The position numbers and the translations under genes were made by a program. The notes below the pieces were generated by a model. It did no database searches. It saw only the letters and a list, made by a program, of their open reading frames with translations, and had not been told where the DNA came from. From JAUZPB01 sp050262615 (lineage in GTDB: Bacteria; Bacteroidota; Ignavibacteria; Ignavibacteriales; SURF-24), in contig JBLNEL010000540.1 in NCBI GenBank assembly GCA_050262615.1, forward strand, positions 1 through 15,712: 15,712 nt of DNA. Direction: 5' to 3'. Each line of letters opens with the position of its first letter. Within the stretch, counting starts at the first letter, position 1. Shown piece after piece: positions 5,467 to 13,059 of this stretch.

Positions 5467-8400
5467 TTACATTTCTACTTCTTCCTCTTCTGCCTTTATC
5501 CTTCTTTCGAGTTTTTCAAACTCTGCTTCGTTTCCTTTGCTTTCCTTCGACATATACGAATAAATTGCAGGAATAACAAATAAGGTAAGTGTAGTCGAGA
5601 AGATCAGTCCGCCTACAATTGCAACCCCCATTGAAACACGGCTGCCGGAGCTGGCTCCGAGGGCCAGAGCAATTGGAAGTGTGCCTAAGATTGTTGCAAG
5701 GCTTGTCATAAGTATAGGTCTTAGGCGTGCAACAGATGCATCCTTTACTGCCTCCATTACTGTAAGACCCTGCTTTTTTCTCTGATTTGCGAATTCAACT
5801 ATAAGAATACCGTTTTTAGTTACAAGTCCAATTAGCATGATCTGTCCGATCTCACTGAAGATATTCAGCGTATGGTTGAAGTACCATAACGATAAGAATG
5901 CTCCTGCAACAGCAAGCGGCACAGTAAACATTATAATAAACGGATCCCTGAAACTCTCAAACTGTGCTGCAAGCACAAGATAGATAAGAACAAGAGCAAG
6001 GAAGAATATATAAATAAGGCTTGATGAACTTTCAGCAAAATCCTTGGAAGGACCTGAAAGTGCGGTCGAGAAGGATTCATCAAGCACCTGTTTTGCAATA
6101 TTGTCCATAGCTTTTATACCTTCACCCATGGTTTTTCCCGGTGCAAGGTTTGCCGATACCGTAGCCGAAATATATCTGTTGTAATGATATCTCTGCGGAG
6201 GGTTGATCTGTTCTTTTACAGTTACCAGGTTATCAAGCTGAACTAATTCACTTTTGTCATTTTTAACATAGATCGATTTCAGGTCAAGCGGTTCGCTTCT
6301 TTCGGCGCGTTCGACCTGACCGATTATCTGGTACTGCTTGCCGTTCATTTCAAAGTAGCCGTAACGCTGTCCGCTGAAAGCCGACTGAAGTGTCTGCGCA
6401 ATATCAGATACACTTACTCCAAGTCCTCTTGCTTTATCCCTGTCGATTGAAATATTCAGTTCAGGCTTATTAAACTTCAGGTTAAGATCCACAATACTGA
6501 ATGTAGGATCCTTTGAAGCCATATCAAAAAACTTAGGCAGTACATTCTGAAGCTTTTCAAAGTTTGGTGCCTGTATTACATACTGAACTGGCAGTCCGCC
6601 CCTGCTTACACCAATGGTCTGTTCCTGTGTAACAATTGCTCTTGCATCTGTAAGCTGTCTTGCCATAGATGTTATCTTCTCGTATACCTGCTGCTGTGTC
6701 CTGTCCCTTTTATCAGGATCTATAAGTGTAAGTCTTACCATACCGCTGTTTACAGAACCTGAGGAACCGAAACCGGGGGCAGTAAACACAATAAGAGCAT
6801 CTTTTTCAGGAATAGAATCGCTTATTACCTGGCTAAGCTGGTCCATATACCTGCTCATATATTCGAACGAGGCGCCTTCAGGAGCAGTTGCATTTACACG
6901 CAGAAAGCTTCTGTCTTCGATAGGCGAGAGTTCCGACTGAAGGCTGCTTCCGCTGAAGTAAATAAGGAATACTGAAATTCCCATTACTAAAAATGCAAGC
7001 CAGCGTTTCTTTAGGAATTTATCAAGCAGGCTGCCGTAACCATTAATCAGACTGTTAAAGAATGGCTCGGTCTTACGGTACAGCCAGTTGTGCCCGGTAT
7101 GTTCTTTCAGAAGCTTTGTGCTCAGCATTGGTGTAAGTGTAAGGGCAACAAAGGCTGAAATAATAACCGATGCTGCAATAACAATTCCGAACTCACGGAA
7201 GAGTTTGCCTGTAAGTCCCTGAAGAAATATTACCGGCAGGAAAACCGCAGCAAGTGTAACGGTAGTTGAAATAACAGCAAAGAAGATCTCGTTTGAACCC
7301 TTAATGCCTGCTTCGATAGGGCTCATGCCTTTTTCCACCTTGGCATATATATTTTCAAGAACAACAATAGCATCGTCAACAACAAGACCGATTGCAAGCA
7401 CAATTCCAAGCAGCGTCAGTACGTTAATTGAAAAATTAAACAGATACATTATAAAGAATGTACCGACAAGACTGATAGGAATAGCAATAACAGGAATTAT
7501 TGTTGTACGCCAGTCTCTTAAGAAAAGGAAGATAATAACAATTACGAGTCCAAATGCGATAAATATGGTTTCTTCGACTTCCTTGATCGAGTTGCGGATA
7601 TATTTTGTATAGTCGAAACCTATTCCTGTTTCAATATCAGCAGGCAGATCTTTTTTTATCTGTTCAACTGCCTTAAAGAACTGATCTGCAATTTCAATGT
7701 GGTTTGATCCCGGCTGAGGTATTACAGATACGCCGACCATCGGAACGCCGTCTCTTTTTAATATTGTTCTGTCGTTTTCTGCGCCTAGCTCGGCCTGTCC
7801 GATATCGCGCATCCGTACGGTGTTGCCATTATCCTGCTTAATAATAAGGTTATTAAAATCATCTGTAGTCTTCAGTCTTCCGAGCGTCCTTACAGTAAGT
7901 TCAGTCGAGGCTCCTTCGATACGGCCTGAGGGAAGTTCAATATTTTCCCTGTTTAATGCATTTTTTACATCAATCGGCGTCAGCTTATAAGCTGCAAGCT
8001 TCTGCGGGTCGAGCCAGAGCCTCATTGAAAAACGCCTTTCGCCCCAGACCTGCGCCTGGCTTACTCCGGGAATTGTCTGAAGTCGCTCTTTAAATGTATT
8101 GTTTGCAATATCGCTTAATTCCAGAAGATCGCGTTTTTCACTTTTTAATGTTAACAGCACAATAGGACTTGCATCGGCATCGGCCTTTGAGACCACAGGA
8201 GGATCAGCATCAAGCGGCAATGACCTAACAGCGCCTGAGGTCTTATCGCGCACGTCGTTTGCTGCTGTTTCAAGGTCAGTGCCTAAGGTGAACTCAACTG
8301 TTATCTGGCTTCTTCCCTCGCGGCTTACAGATGTGATCGACCTGATGCCGGGAACGCCATTAATAGCCTCTTCAAGCGGTTCGGTTATCTGCGACTCGAT

Positions 8401-8574
8401 TACCTCTGAATTTGATCCGGTGTATGAAGTTGAGACTGTAATAACCGGAGGATCAACGCTCGGGTACTCTCTTACACCAAGAAACGTGTAGCCTATTACA
8501 CCGAAAAGTACAACAATAACAGACATTACAATGGCCAGTACCGGCCTTTTTATACTTAGGGTTGGTAAACTCAT
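5467..8574 (-). CDS. RND efflux pump, inner-membrane transporter (HAE1/AcrB family)
   Basis: A 1035-residue proton-driven multidrug exporter of the inner membrane, expected to work as a trimer with the adaptor encoded just upstream. Length and layout match AcrB: TM1 at about 10-30, a large periplasmic loop, TM2-TM6 from about residue 335, a second periplasmic loop, then TM8-TM12. The proton-relay residues are present: D400-D401 in GLVVDDAIVVLENI (TM4) and K920 in GLVTKNGILIVEF (TM10). The intact DD and K argue for hydrophobic-drug (HAE) rather than metal export. The C-terminus is acidic and likely cytoplasmic. An 11-base gap separates it from the adaptor gene, and GGTGAT serves as ribosome-binding site. 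No outer-membrane channel gene follows; the operon ends at a terminator. Substrate unknown. Confidence 0.96.
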   Translation of the reverse strand: MSLPTLSIKRPVLAIVMSVIVVLFGVIGYTFLGVREYPSVDPPVITVSTSYTGSNSEVIESQITEPLEEAINGVPGIRSITSVSREGRSQITVEFTLGTDLETAANDVRDKTSGAVRSLPLDADPPVVSKADADASPIVLLTLKSEKRDLLELSDIANNTFKERLQTIPGVSQAQVWGERRFSMRLWLDPQKLAAYKLTPIDVKNALNRENIELPSGRIEGASTELTVRTLGRLKTTDDFNNLIIKQDNGNTVRMRDIGQAELGAENDRTILKRDGVPMVGVSVIPQPGSNHIEIADQFFKAVEQIKKDLPADIETGIGFDYTKYIRNSIKEVEETIFIAFGLVIVIIFLFLRDWRTTIIPVIAIPISLVGTFFIMYLFNFSINVLTLLGIVLAIGLVVDDAIVVLENIYAKVEKGMSPIEAGIKGSNEIFFAVISTTVTLAAVFLPVIFLQGLTGKLFREFGIVIAASVIISAFVALTLTPMLSTKLLKEHTGHNWLYRKTEPFFNSLINGYGSLLDKFLKKRWLAFLVMGISVFLIYFSGSSLQSELSPIEDRSFLRVNATAPEGASFEYMSRYMDQLSQVISDSIPEKDALIVFTAPGFGSSGSVNSGMVRLTLIDPDKRDRTQQQVYEKITSMARQLTDARAIVTQEQTIGVSRGGLPVQYVIQAPNFEKLQNVLPKFFDMASKDPTFSIVDLNLKFNKPELNISIDRDKARGLGVSVSDIAQTLQSAFSGQRYGYFEMNGKQYQIIGQVERAERSEPLDLKSIYVKNDKSELVQLDNLVTVKEQINPPQRYHYNRYISATVSANLAPGKTMGEGIKAMDNIAKQVLDESFSTALSGPSKDFAESSSSLIYIFFLALVLIYLVLAAQFESFRDPFIIMFTVPLAVAGAFLSLWYFNHTLNIFSEIGQIMLIGLVTKNGILIVEFANQRKKQGLTVMEAVKDASVARLRPILMTSLATILGTLPIALALGASSGSRVSMGVAIVGGLIFSTTLTLFVIPAIYSYMSKESKGNEAEFEKLERRIKAEEEEVEM

Positions 8575-8585
8575 TTTCTTATCAC

Positions 8586-9665
8586 CTACTCATTAACTGT
8601 ACTTACAATTTTAACCGGAGAACCTGGTTTTATCTGCATCAATCCTGTCGTTAATACTGTATCTCCGGCATTCAGGCCATTTACCACCTGGATTTTGCTT
8701 TCTTTACGTATGCCAAGTTCAATAACCTTTGCTGAGGCTTTGCCGTTTCTGCTTACAAAGACCTTTGTGCCTTTTATATCCTGAACTAATGATTCGGTCG
8801 GAACCATAATTGCATCAGGAATTTCATTTAAGAATAATTCAACCTTTGCAAACGAACCTGGATGAACGCTGCCGCTTTTGTTATTTGATATTGCGCGGAT
8901 CTGAAGTGTTCTTGTCACAGGATCTATTTTAGGTTCAATTGCAAAGATCTTTGCAGAATATTTATCATTATTTCCCTGAATTGTAAAGGTAATTGTATTA
9001 CCTGTCTTAACCAGGTTTGAATATCTTTCAGGTATTGAAAAATCGATCTTCACAGAAGTTGTATTCTGAAGCGAGGCAATCTTTGTGCTTGGTGAAATAT
9101 AACTGCCCTCACTTACAGACTTTAAGCCGATAGTGCCGTCAAAAGGCGCCCTGATCTCGGTCTTTGCAATCTGTGCTTTTATAAGGTCAATCTCAGCTTT
9201 CTGTGTATTTAAATCGCTAAGAGCTGTCTCATAGGTCTCCTGACTGGTACCTTCTTTTTTTAATATCATTCTCTGGCGGTATTCGCGCTGCTCTGCACGT
9301 TCTCTTAAGAAGTTTGCTTTTGATAACTGCGCCTGAAGATCGGCATCATTTATCTTCAGCAGGAGATCGCCTTTTCTTACATGGCTGCCTTCCTTAAAGT
9401 AGATTTTCACGATCTTACCTGAAATTTCACTTCTGAGCTCGACTTCCTCATTAGCCAGCACTGTACCTGTAGACACTATTGTGTTTGCCAGTTTTTCCGG
9501 CTGAACAATAACGGCATTTACATTTACTGCGCCGCCTCTGCTCCTGGATTCTGTTCTGCTGCTGACTCTGTTGTGGTTATCTGCTGTTCTGATTCTGGGG
9601 ATTATTAGTAGTATTAATACGATTCCAATTACAGCGGGAACTGTAATTTTTAGCTTTTTGCTCAT
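8586..9665 (-). CDS. RND efflux periplasmic adaptor (membrane fusion protein)
   Basis: A 359-residue adaptor that links the RND pump to an outer-membrane channel. It has an N-terminal membrane anchor at about residues 7-24 with no lipobox. A split lipoyl domain follows (about 72-105 in EISGKIVKIYFKEGSHVRKGD, and 166-200 in KTEIRAPFDGTIG), with a helical hairpin at about 106-165 between the halves. The beta-barrel and membrane-proximal domains (about 205-355) include VHPGSFAKVEL and the family-typical VPTESLVQD. It is the first gene of the operon and overlaps nothing. Its ribosome-binding site is weak (GGACAAG, about 11 bases upstream). Expression is probably controlled from the 135-base upstream region, which carries three ATCCGGAA copies. 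Confidence 0.95.
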   Translation of the reverse strand: MSKKLKITVPAVIGIVLILLIIPRIRTADNHNRVSSRTESRSRGGAVNVNAVIVQPEKLANTIVSTGTVLANEEVELRSEISGKIVKIYFKEGSHVRKGDLLLKINDADLQAQLSKANFLRERAEQREYRQRMILKKEGTSQETYETALSDLNTQKAEIDLIKAQIAKTEIRAPFDGTIGLKSVSEGSYISPSTKIASLQNTTSVKIDFSIPERYSNLVKTGNTITFTIQGNNDKYSAKIFAIEPKIDPVTRTLQIRAISNNKSGSVHPGSFAKVELFLNEIPDAIMVPTESLVQDIKGTKVFVSRNGKASAKVIELGIRKESKIQVVNGLNAGDTVLTTGLMQIKPGSPVKIVSTVNE

Positions 9666-9712
9666 TTCTTTTTCTTGTCCTTAATCCAATTAGTTATATA
9701 GAAAGACTCCTC

Positions 9713-9776
9713 TTATCCGGAAAACTAGACCCATAGATCCGGAATCGGTTAAATTTCAATAATTTTATCCGGAAAA
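9713..9776 (-). promoter_or_regulatory. Three spaced ATCCGGAA repeats upstream of the efflux operon
   Basis: ATCCGGAA occurs at 9715-9722, 9737-9744 and 9767-9774. The outer two lie in an identical 12-mer, TTATCCGGAAAA (9713-9724 and 9765-9776), 52 bases apart, close to five helical turns. The core TCCGGA is palindromic. The group lies 48-111 bases upstream of the adaptor ATG; a TATATA stretch that could be a -10 lies between (about 9696-9701 on the plus strand). The repeats look like binding sites of a regulator; which one is unknown. Confidence 0.45.
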
Positions 9777-9800
9777 ATAAGAATTATTATGATAACGTAC

Positions 9801-11300
9801 CTAAGTCTGAAATGAAAATAACAGGTCAAATTTTAAGAAATTTCTGCCTGCCTCTTTTATTATTTCAACAGGCGGTAATGGCAGCTCTGCTATCTCATCA
9901 GGAGAAAGATTTATATCACCATAGGCAATCTTAATATACTTGTCCATTAACCTGCTGTTAAGAACAGCCGCAATACCCGCAAGTTCGTCTTTATCAATGT
10001 TTTCCGGCTTTTCTGCATACAAAAGCTGTTTATCCAAAGCAACTAACCCGCTGGTGTTTGAGCTGTCTTTGCTTTTATCAGGAATGTAAACTGCGGCAGA
10101 AATCCTTCTGTCGTCATATTTAGTATTATATCTTCTTAATAATAAATAGTTCCTGTCGGGAATTAAAAGATCTTCAGTTTCACCGCAGACTTTAATGTAA
10201 CCACTGAATCCATTAAGATTCAATACTGCTGCATAGATATTATTAGTTGTTTCTGACGAATCTGACATAAATGCTGAAGCCTTCGATTTCAGCAGCCTGC
10301 CGGCAGAGATCCTGAAGCCTAATGAATTAAGCGATCCTTTCCATGAAGTGACTATATCTATTACGTTTTTCTCAGCCTGCGATGAGGGAAGATAAATTAT
10401 GTTCTTCTCTGCATCAAAGGAATAAGAGTAATTAAAGCTAATTTTATCTCTAAGTGACTCTGAATATGAGACATCTAGTGCATAGATAGTTTTACTCTCG
10501 TTTGTTTTAACTCCACGCACAATTACTGCTTCAGATGAAACGCTGTTTTGCTCAAATAAGTTACATTTAGAAGAAAATAAATGAATATGCTCAAGCTTAA
10601 TTAGTTTCAGCAATTTACTTCTGAATTCCTTGAAGTAATTTCCTGAGCAGAAGCTTCTGGGAATAAGAAATAAAAGTTCTCCGTTATTTTTAAGCAGGCA
10701 TGCAGAGATATAGATAAAAATAAAATAGATATTAAGGTGTCCATTTAATATTTTATCAGCAGCATGCGCGCGGGGATCATCTTTATGTAATTTAAAATAA
10801 GGAGGATTTGATATTATAATGTCGAACTTCTCAGGGTTTTCGGGCGAGTCACTTAAGTAATTATTCTGAAGAACATTTTTGTACTCGTCGATAAAATCAA
10901 TTTCATGCAGGTCAAACTTAAGCCTGATACCACGTGCTGCAGTCCAGTCTTTAAGATAATTAAGAGAAAGCCTTGTATATGGAATTATGCTTTTATCAAT
11001 TTCAAATACAACCAGTTCAATTTCTTGAAGCTGTGAAAACCTGCCGGAAGTTTCCATAACAATATATTCTATTAATGCACAGGATAATAATGCAGTGCCT
11101 GCACCGGGGTCGAGTATTCTAATATAATTGCCCGTGGTTAAATTTTCAGCAAAGCCAGCCATCAGGCGTGCTGCCTCTACAGGTGTAAAATATTGCCCCA
11201 GCTTTTGTTTTAATGCTGCGTGTTTTTTTGCTGAAGCCTCTTCTGCAAGCTGTAAAGCAAATTCAGAAGGCTTTTCACCCTGCAATTCATAATTCATCAT
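9801..11300 (-). CDS. N6-adenine DNA methyltransferase, gamma class (Eco57I/PstI type), orphan
   Basis: A 499-residue DNA methyltransferase. Motifs run in gamma-class order: LGQYFTP (34-40, motif X), LDPGAGTA (63-70, SAM-binding motif I), the acidic VVFEID (97-102), then NPPY (165-168, catalytic motif IV for N6-adenine) and IPRSF (213-217). The C-terminal half from about residue 290 should hold the target-recognition domain and ends in LSPDEIAELPLPP, as in related enzymes. Length and the PRSF region resemble the PstI/BsuBI methylases, which modify CTGCAG; that specificity is only a guess. No endonuclease gene lies on either side. Start at two adjacent ATG codons with no Shine-Dalgarno, inside a 7-base tandem repeat. 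It is upstream of and in line with the efflux operon, across 135 bases. Confidence 0.88.
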   Translation of the reverse strand: MMNYELQGEKPSEFALQLAEEASAKKHAALKQKLGQYFTPVEAARLMAGFAENLTTGNYIRILDPGAGTALLSCALIEYIVMETSGRFSQLQEIELVVFEIDKSIIPYTRLSLNYLKDWTAARGIRLKFDLHEIDFIDEYKNVLQNNYLSDSPENPEKFDIIISNPPYFKLHKDDPRAHAADKILNGHLNIYFIFIYISACLLKNNGELLFLIPRSFCSGNYFKEFRSKLLKLIKLEHIHLFSSKCNLFEQNSVSSEAVIVRGVKTNESKTIYALDVSYSESLRDKISFNYSYSFDAEKNIIYLPSSQAEKNVIDIVTSWKGSLNSLGFRISAGRLLKSKASAFMSDSSETTNNIYAAVLNLNGFSGYIKVCGETEDLLIPDRNYLLLRRYNTKYDDRRISAAVYIPDKSKDSSNTSGLVALDKQLLYAEKPENIDKDELAGIAAVLNSRLMDKYIKIAYGDINLSPDEIAELPLPPVEIIKEAGRNFLKFDLLFSFQT

Positions 11301-11318
11301 TCTTAATTCTTAATTTTT
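11284..11318. repeat. Degenerate 7-base tandem repeat over a start codon
   Basis: Five consecutive heptamers: AATTCAT, AATTCAT, CATTCTT, AATTCTT, AATTTTT. On the minus strand the second and third supply the two adjacent ATG codons of the methyltransferase, and the first supplies a third ATG in another frame. Because seven is not a multiple of three, a gain or loss of one unit would shift which ATG is in frame. Confidence 0.7.
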
Positions 11319-11358
11319 TAGTTAAATTATATTATCAATCATAAAATAAATTACACCT

Positions 11359-11964
11359 ATGAAATATCTGAAATATCTTGTTATAATTGCAATTTCCTTT
11401 CTTGCCGGATGCTCAGCTTCCACACAGCAGTCATCAACAATGCAAAATGCACCTGCGCTGCCGGCAGGAAACATAAGGTTCCTTGTTCCATGGGGTAACG
11501 GAAAGATTACAGTGCAAAGCGTTGTAGAAGAGGTTGACAGCGCCGGCTATAAGCTCAGGAATCTTTCTTTCTACAGGGATTCTGTAAAATCGAGCTCTCA
11601 GATCTTCTCACAAAGGAGCAGGGACTATGCCGTTGCACTAATTCCTTTAAGAGATAACGCAGGCAATATGCTTGTTATCTGGCAGTCTGGAGTAGCTTAC
11701 CGTTTCAGCATATATTCCTATCAGAACGATCAGATAGTAAATGTGCTTGAGGCAGCCTCACAGACCTACCCTGAACTGTTTTACGAAAAGAAGGATTCAG
11801 AGCATTTAAGCATTCTTGTTACAAATGTCGATCTGGTAAATAATAAAAAGACAAAATCAAAAGATCTTATGCCTGTAAATGCGACTCTCTACAGGTGGAA
11901 AGACGGGCAATATGTCAGCTTTCCAAACATTCCATGGCCGAAACGCTTTAATCCGGTAAAGTAA
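11359..11964 (+). CDS. Lipoprotein of unknown function
   Basis: A 201-residue protein with a lipoprotein signal: MKYLKY, a hydrophobic core, then the lipobox LAGC with the lipid-modified cysteine at 18. Serine and alanine follow it, consistent with outer-membrane sorting. A short low-complexity linker rich in S, T and Q (to about residue 35) leads to a domain with alternating hydrophobic strands (NIRFLVPWGNGKITVQSVVEEV, written in parts here). The aromatic residues are frequent at the end (YRWKDGQYVSFPNIPWP). I recognise no family. It is monocistronic, divergent from the methyltransferase over a 58-base AT-rich gap, with no Shine-Dalgarno before ATG 11359. An internal alternative start is unlikely because the signal peptide fits. 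Confidence 0.8.
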   Translation: MKYLKYLVIIAISFLAGCSASTQQSSTMQNAPALPAGNIRFLVPWGNGKITVQSVVEEVDSAGYKLRNLSFYRDSVKSSSQIFSQRSRDYAVALIPLRDNAGNMLVIWQSGVAYRFSIYSYQNDQIVNVLEAASQTYPELFYEKKDSEHLSILVTNVDLVNNKKTKSKDLMPVNATLYRWKDGQYVSFPNIPWPKRFNPVK

Positions 11965-12023
11965 AGGCAAGTTTTGTTTTAATATTTATTTAATATTTCC
12001 GGAATATTCATTTGAAGCTGGTC

Positions 12024-12082
12024 TTGTAAGCTTACGCATTACTTTTTATAATCATATGAAAACCAAATGCGTAAACTTACAA
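12024..12082. repeat. Long imperfect inverted repeat
   Basis: The arms 12024-12040 and 12066-12082 pair at 16 of 17 positions (one C-A mismatch at 12031/12075), around a 25-base loop. The left arm core is TTACGCATT and the right arm AATGCGTAA. Neither side has a T-run, so it is not a typical terminator, although it lies between the convergent lipoprotein and pstA ends. The right arm contains the ATG of the short frame described next. Confidence 0.6.
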
Positions 12083-12231
12083 TGCTGATCACCTTTCTTG
12101 CTGTATCATTCTGAAGTTTATTTTTTCAAAACAGTACTGAAGGATTGTCTTCAACAAAAGAATGTCCCTTGTCGAAATTTCATATAAGTCGTTTGAGAGG
12201 ATTGAAAATCATATTTTCTTCCTGCTTATAA
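12067..12231 (+). pseudogene. Possible decayed gene: signal-peptide-like start interrupted by TGA
   Basis: From ATG 12067 the frame reads MRKLTMLITFLAVSF and stops at TGA 12112-12114. The same frame then continues SLFFQNSTEGLSSTKE and runs open to TAA 12229-12231, overlapping the pstA 3' end. The first 15 residues have the charged start and hydrophobic core of a secretion signal, and the sequence after TGA continues like a cleavage region. This suggests the 5' remnant of an exported-protein gene. It could be coincidence; there is no ribosome-binding site. Confidence 0.25.
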
Positions 12232-13051
12232 CTCTGAAAACTATATTTATTATCATGATCAGCATTATAAGTACCAGTGCAGCTGCCCATGCCTGGCGGT
12301 TCCAGTCCTCAAAGGGAGCTTTTGAATAATCATAAATAAATACTGTAAGTGATGCTATCGGCTGATCAAGCTTTGTTGACCAGAACCTGTTGCCTAAAGC
12401 AGTAAAAAGCAGCGGCGCTGTTTCTCCTGCAGCTCTCGCAATTGATAATAGCACACCTGTAAATATCCCCTTAAATGCAGCGGGTAAAACAACAAATAAA
12501 GCTGCCTTCCATTTTGGAGCTCCCAGGGCAAGAGCTGCTTCACGGTATGTCCCTGGCACAAGCCTCAGCATCTCCTCAGTGGTCCTTGTGATCAGAGGCA
12601 TCATAATAATTCCAAGAGCAAATCCGCCTGCAAGCGCAGAGAACCTTTTCATCGGTACTACTAAAATAATATAGGCCACTACTCCAATTACAATTGATGG
12701 TATTCCGTTTAGTACCTCAGTTAAAAATCTTACAGTTTTGGCAAATAATGAAGAGTCCTTTTCTGAAAGATAAATGCCTGAGAATATACCTGTGGGAATT
12801 CCAAGCAGGCATCCAAGCCCGATCATAATGGCTGTACCTGCAAGGGCATTTGCCATCCCGCCTCCAGTTTCACCTGCTGGTTTAGGCATATGTGTGAAAA
12901 ATTCCCAGTTAATTGAGCTTAAGCCCTGTTTAAGTGTATAAAACAGAATAATAAAAAGAGGAACAATGACAGCAAAAGCGCAAAATATACTTAATAAAGT
13001 CATTGTTGAGCTCTTGAACTTCCGAAGTCTGAAATTTAATTTCTTACTCAT
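12209..13051 (-). CDS. pstA: Phosphate ABC transporter permease PstA
   Basis: One of the two membrane subunits of the high-affinity phosphate importer PstSCAB. It is 280 residues with about six membrane segments (for example 17-38, 66-94, 113-133, 138-155, 185-205 and 258-276). The cytoplasmic EAA loop that contacts the ATPase is at 171-190 (EAALALGAPKW onward), followed by the family's ARAAGETAPLLFTA. Its start lies eight bases after the pstC stop, without a Shine-Dalgarno, so translation is probably coupled. It is the last gene of the operon: pstB, which normally follows, is replaced by an intergenic region and a convergent lipoprotein gene. Confidence 0.95.
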   Translation of the reverse strand: MSKKLNFRLRKFKSSTMTLLSIFCAFAVIVPLFIILFYTLKQGLSSINWEFFTHMPKPAGETGGGMANALAGTAIMIGLGCLLGIPTGIFSGIYLSEKDSSLFAKTVRFLTEVLNGIPSIVIGVVAYIILVVPMKRFSALAGGFALGIIMMPLITRTTEEMLRLVPGTYREAALALGAPKWKAALFVVLPAAFKGIFTGVLLSIARAAGETAPLLFTALGNRFWSTKLDQPIASLTVFIYDYSKAPFEDWNRQAWAAALVLIMLIMIINIVFRVISRKKI

Positions 13052-13059
13052 ATATATAT

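Noticed and set aside
6614..8491. Open frames on the plus strand inside the RND pump gene (about 6614-6940, 7304-7612, 8099-8491)
   Set aside because: They are antisense to a clear, conserved pump gene, have serine/threonine-rich compositions without motifs, and lack ribosome-binding sites.
11284..11318. CRISPR-like repeats
   Set aside because: The repeat units are only seven bases, contiguous and degenerate; there are no spacers and no cas genes.
11998..12005. TTCCGGAA near the end of the lipoprotein gene as a fourth copy of the efflux operator
   Set aside because: Only the palindromic core is shared, it lies downstream of a stop codon, and the flanks differ from the repeats at 9713-9776.
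12024..12082. Rho-independent terminator for the lipoprotein or pstA
   Set aside because: The loop is 25 bases and no T-run follows on either strand.
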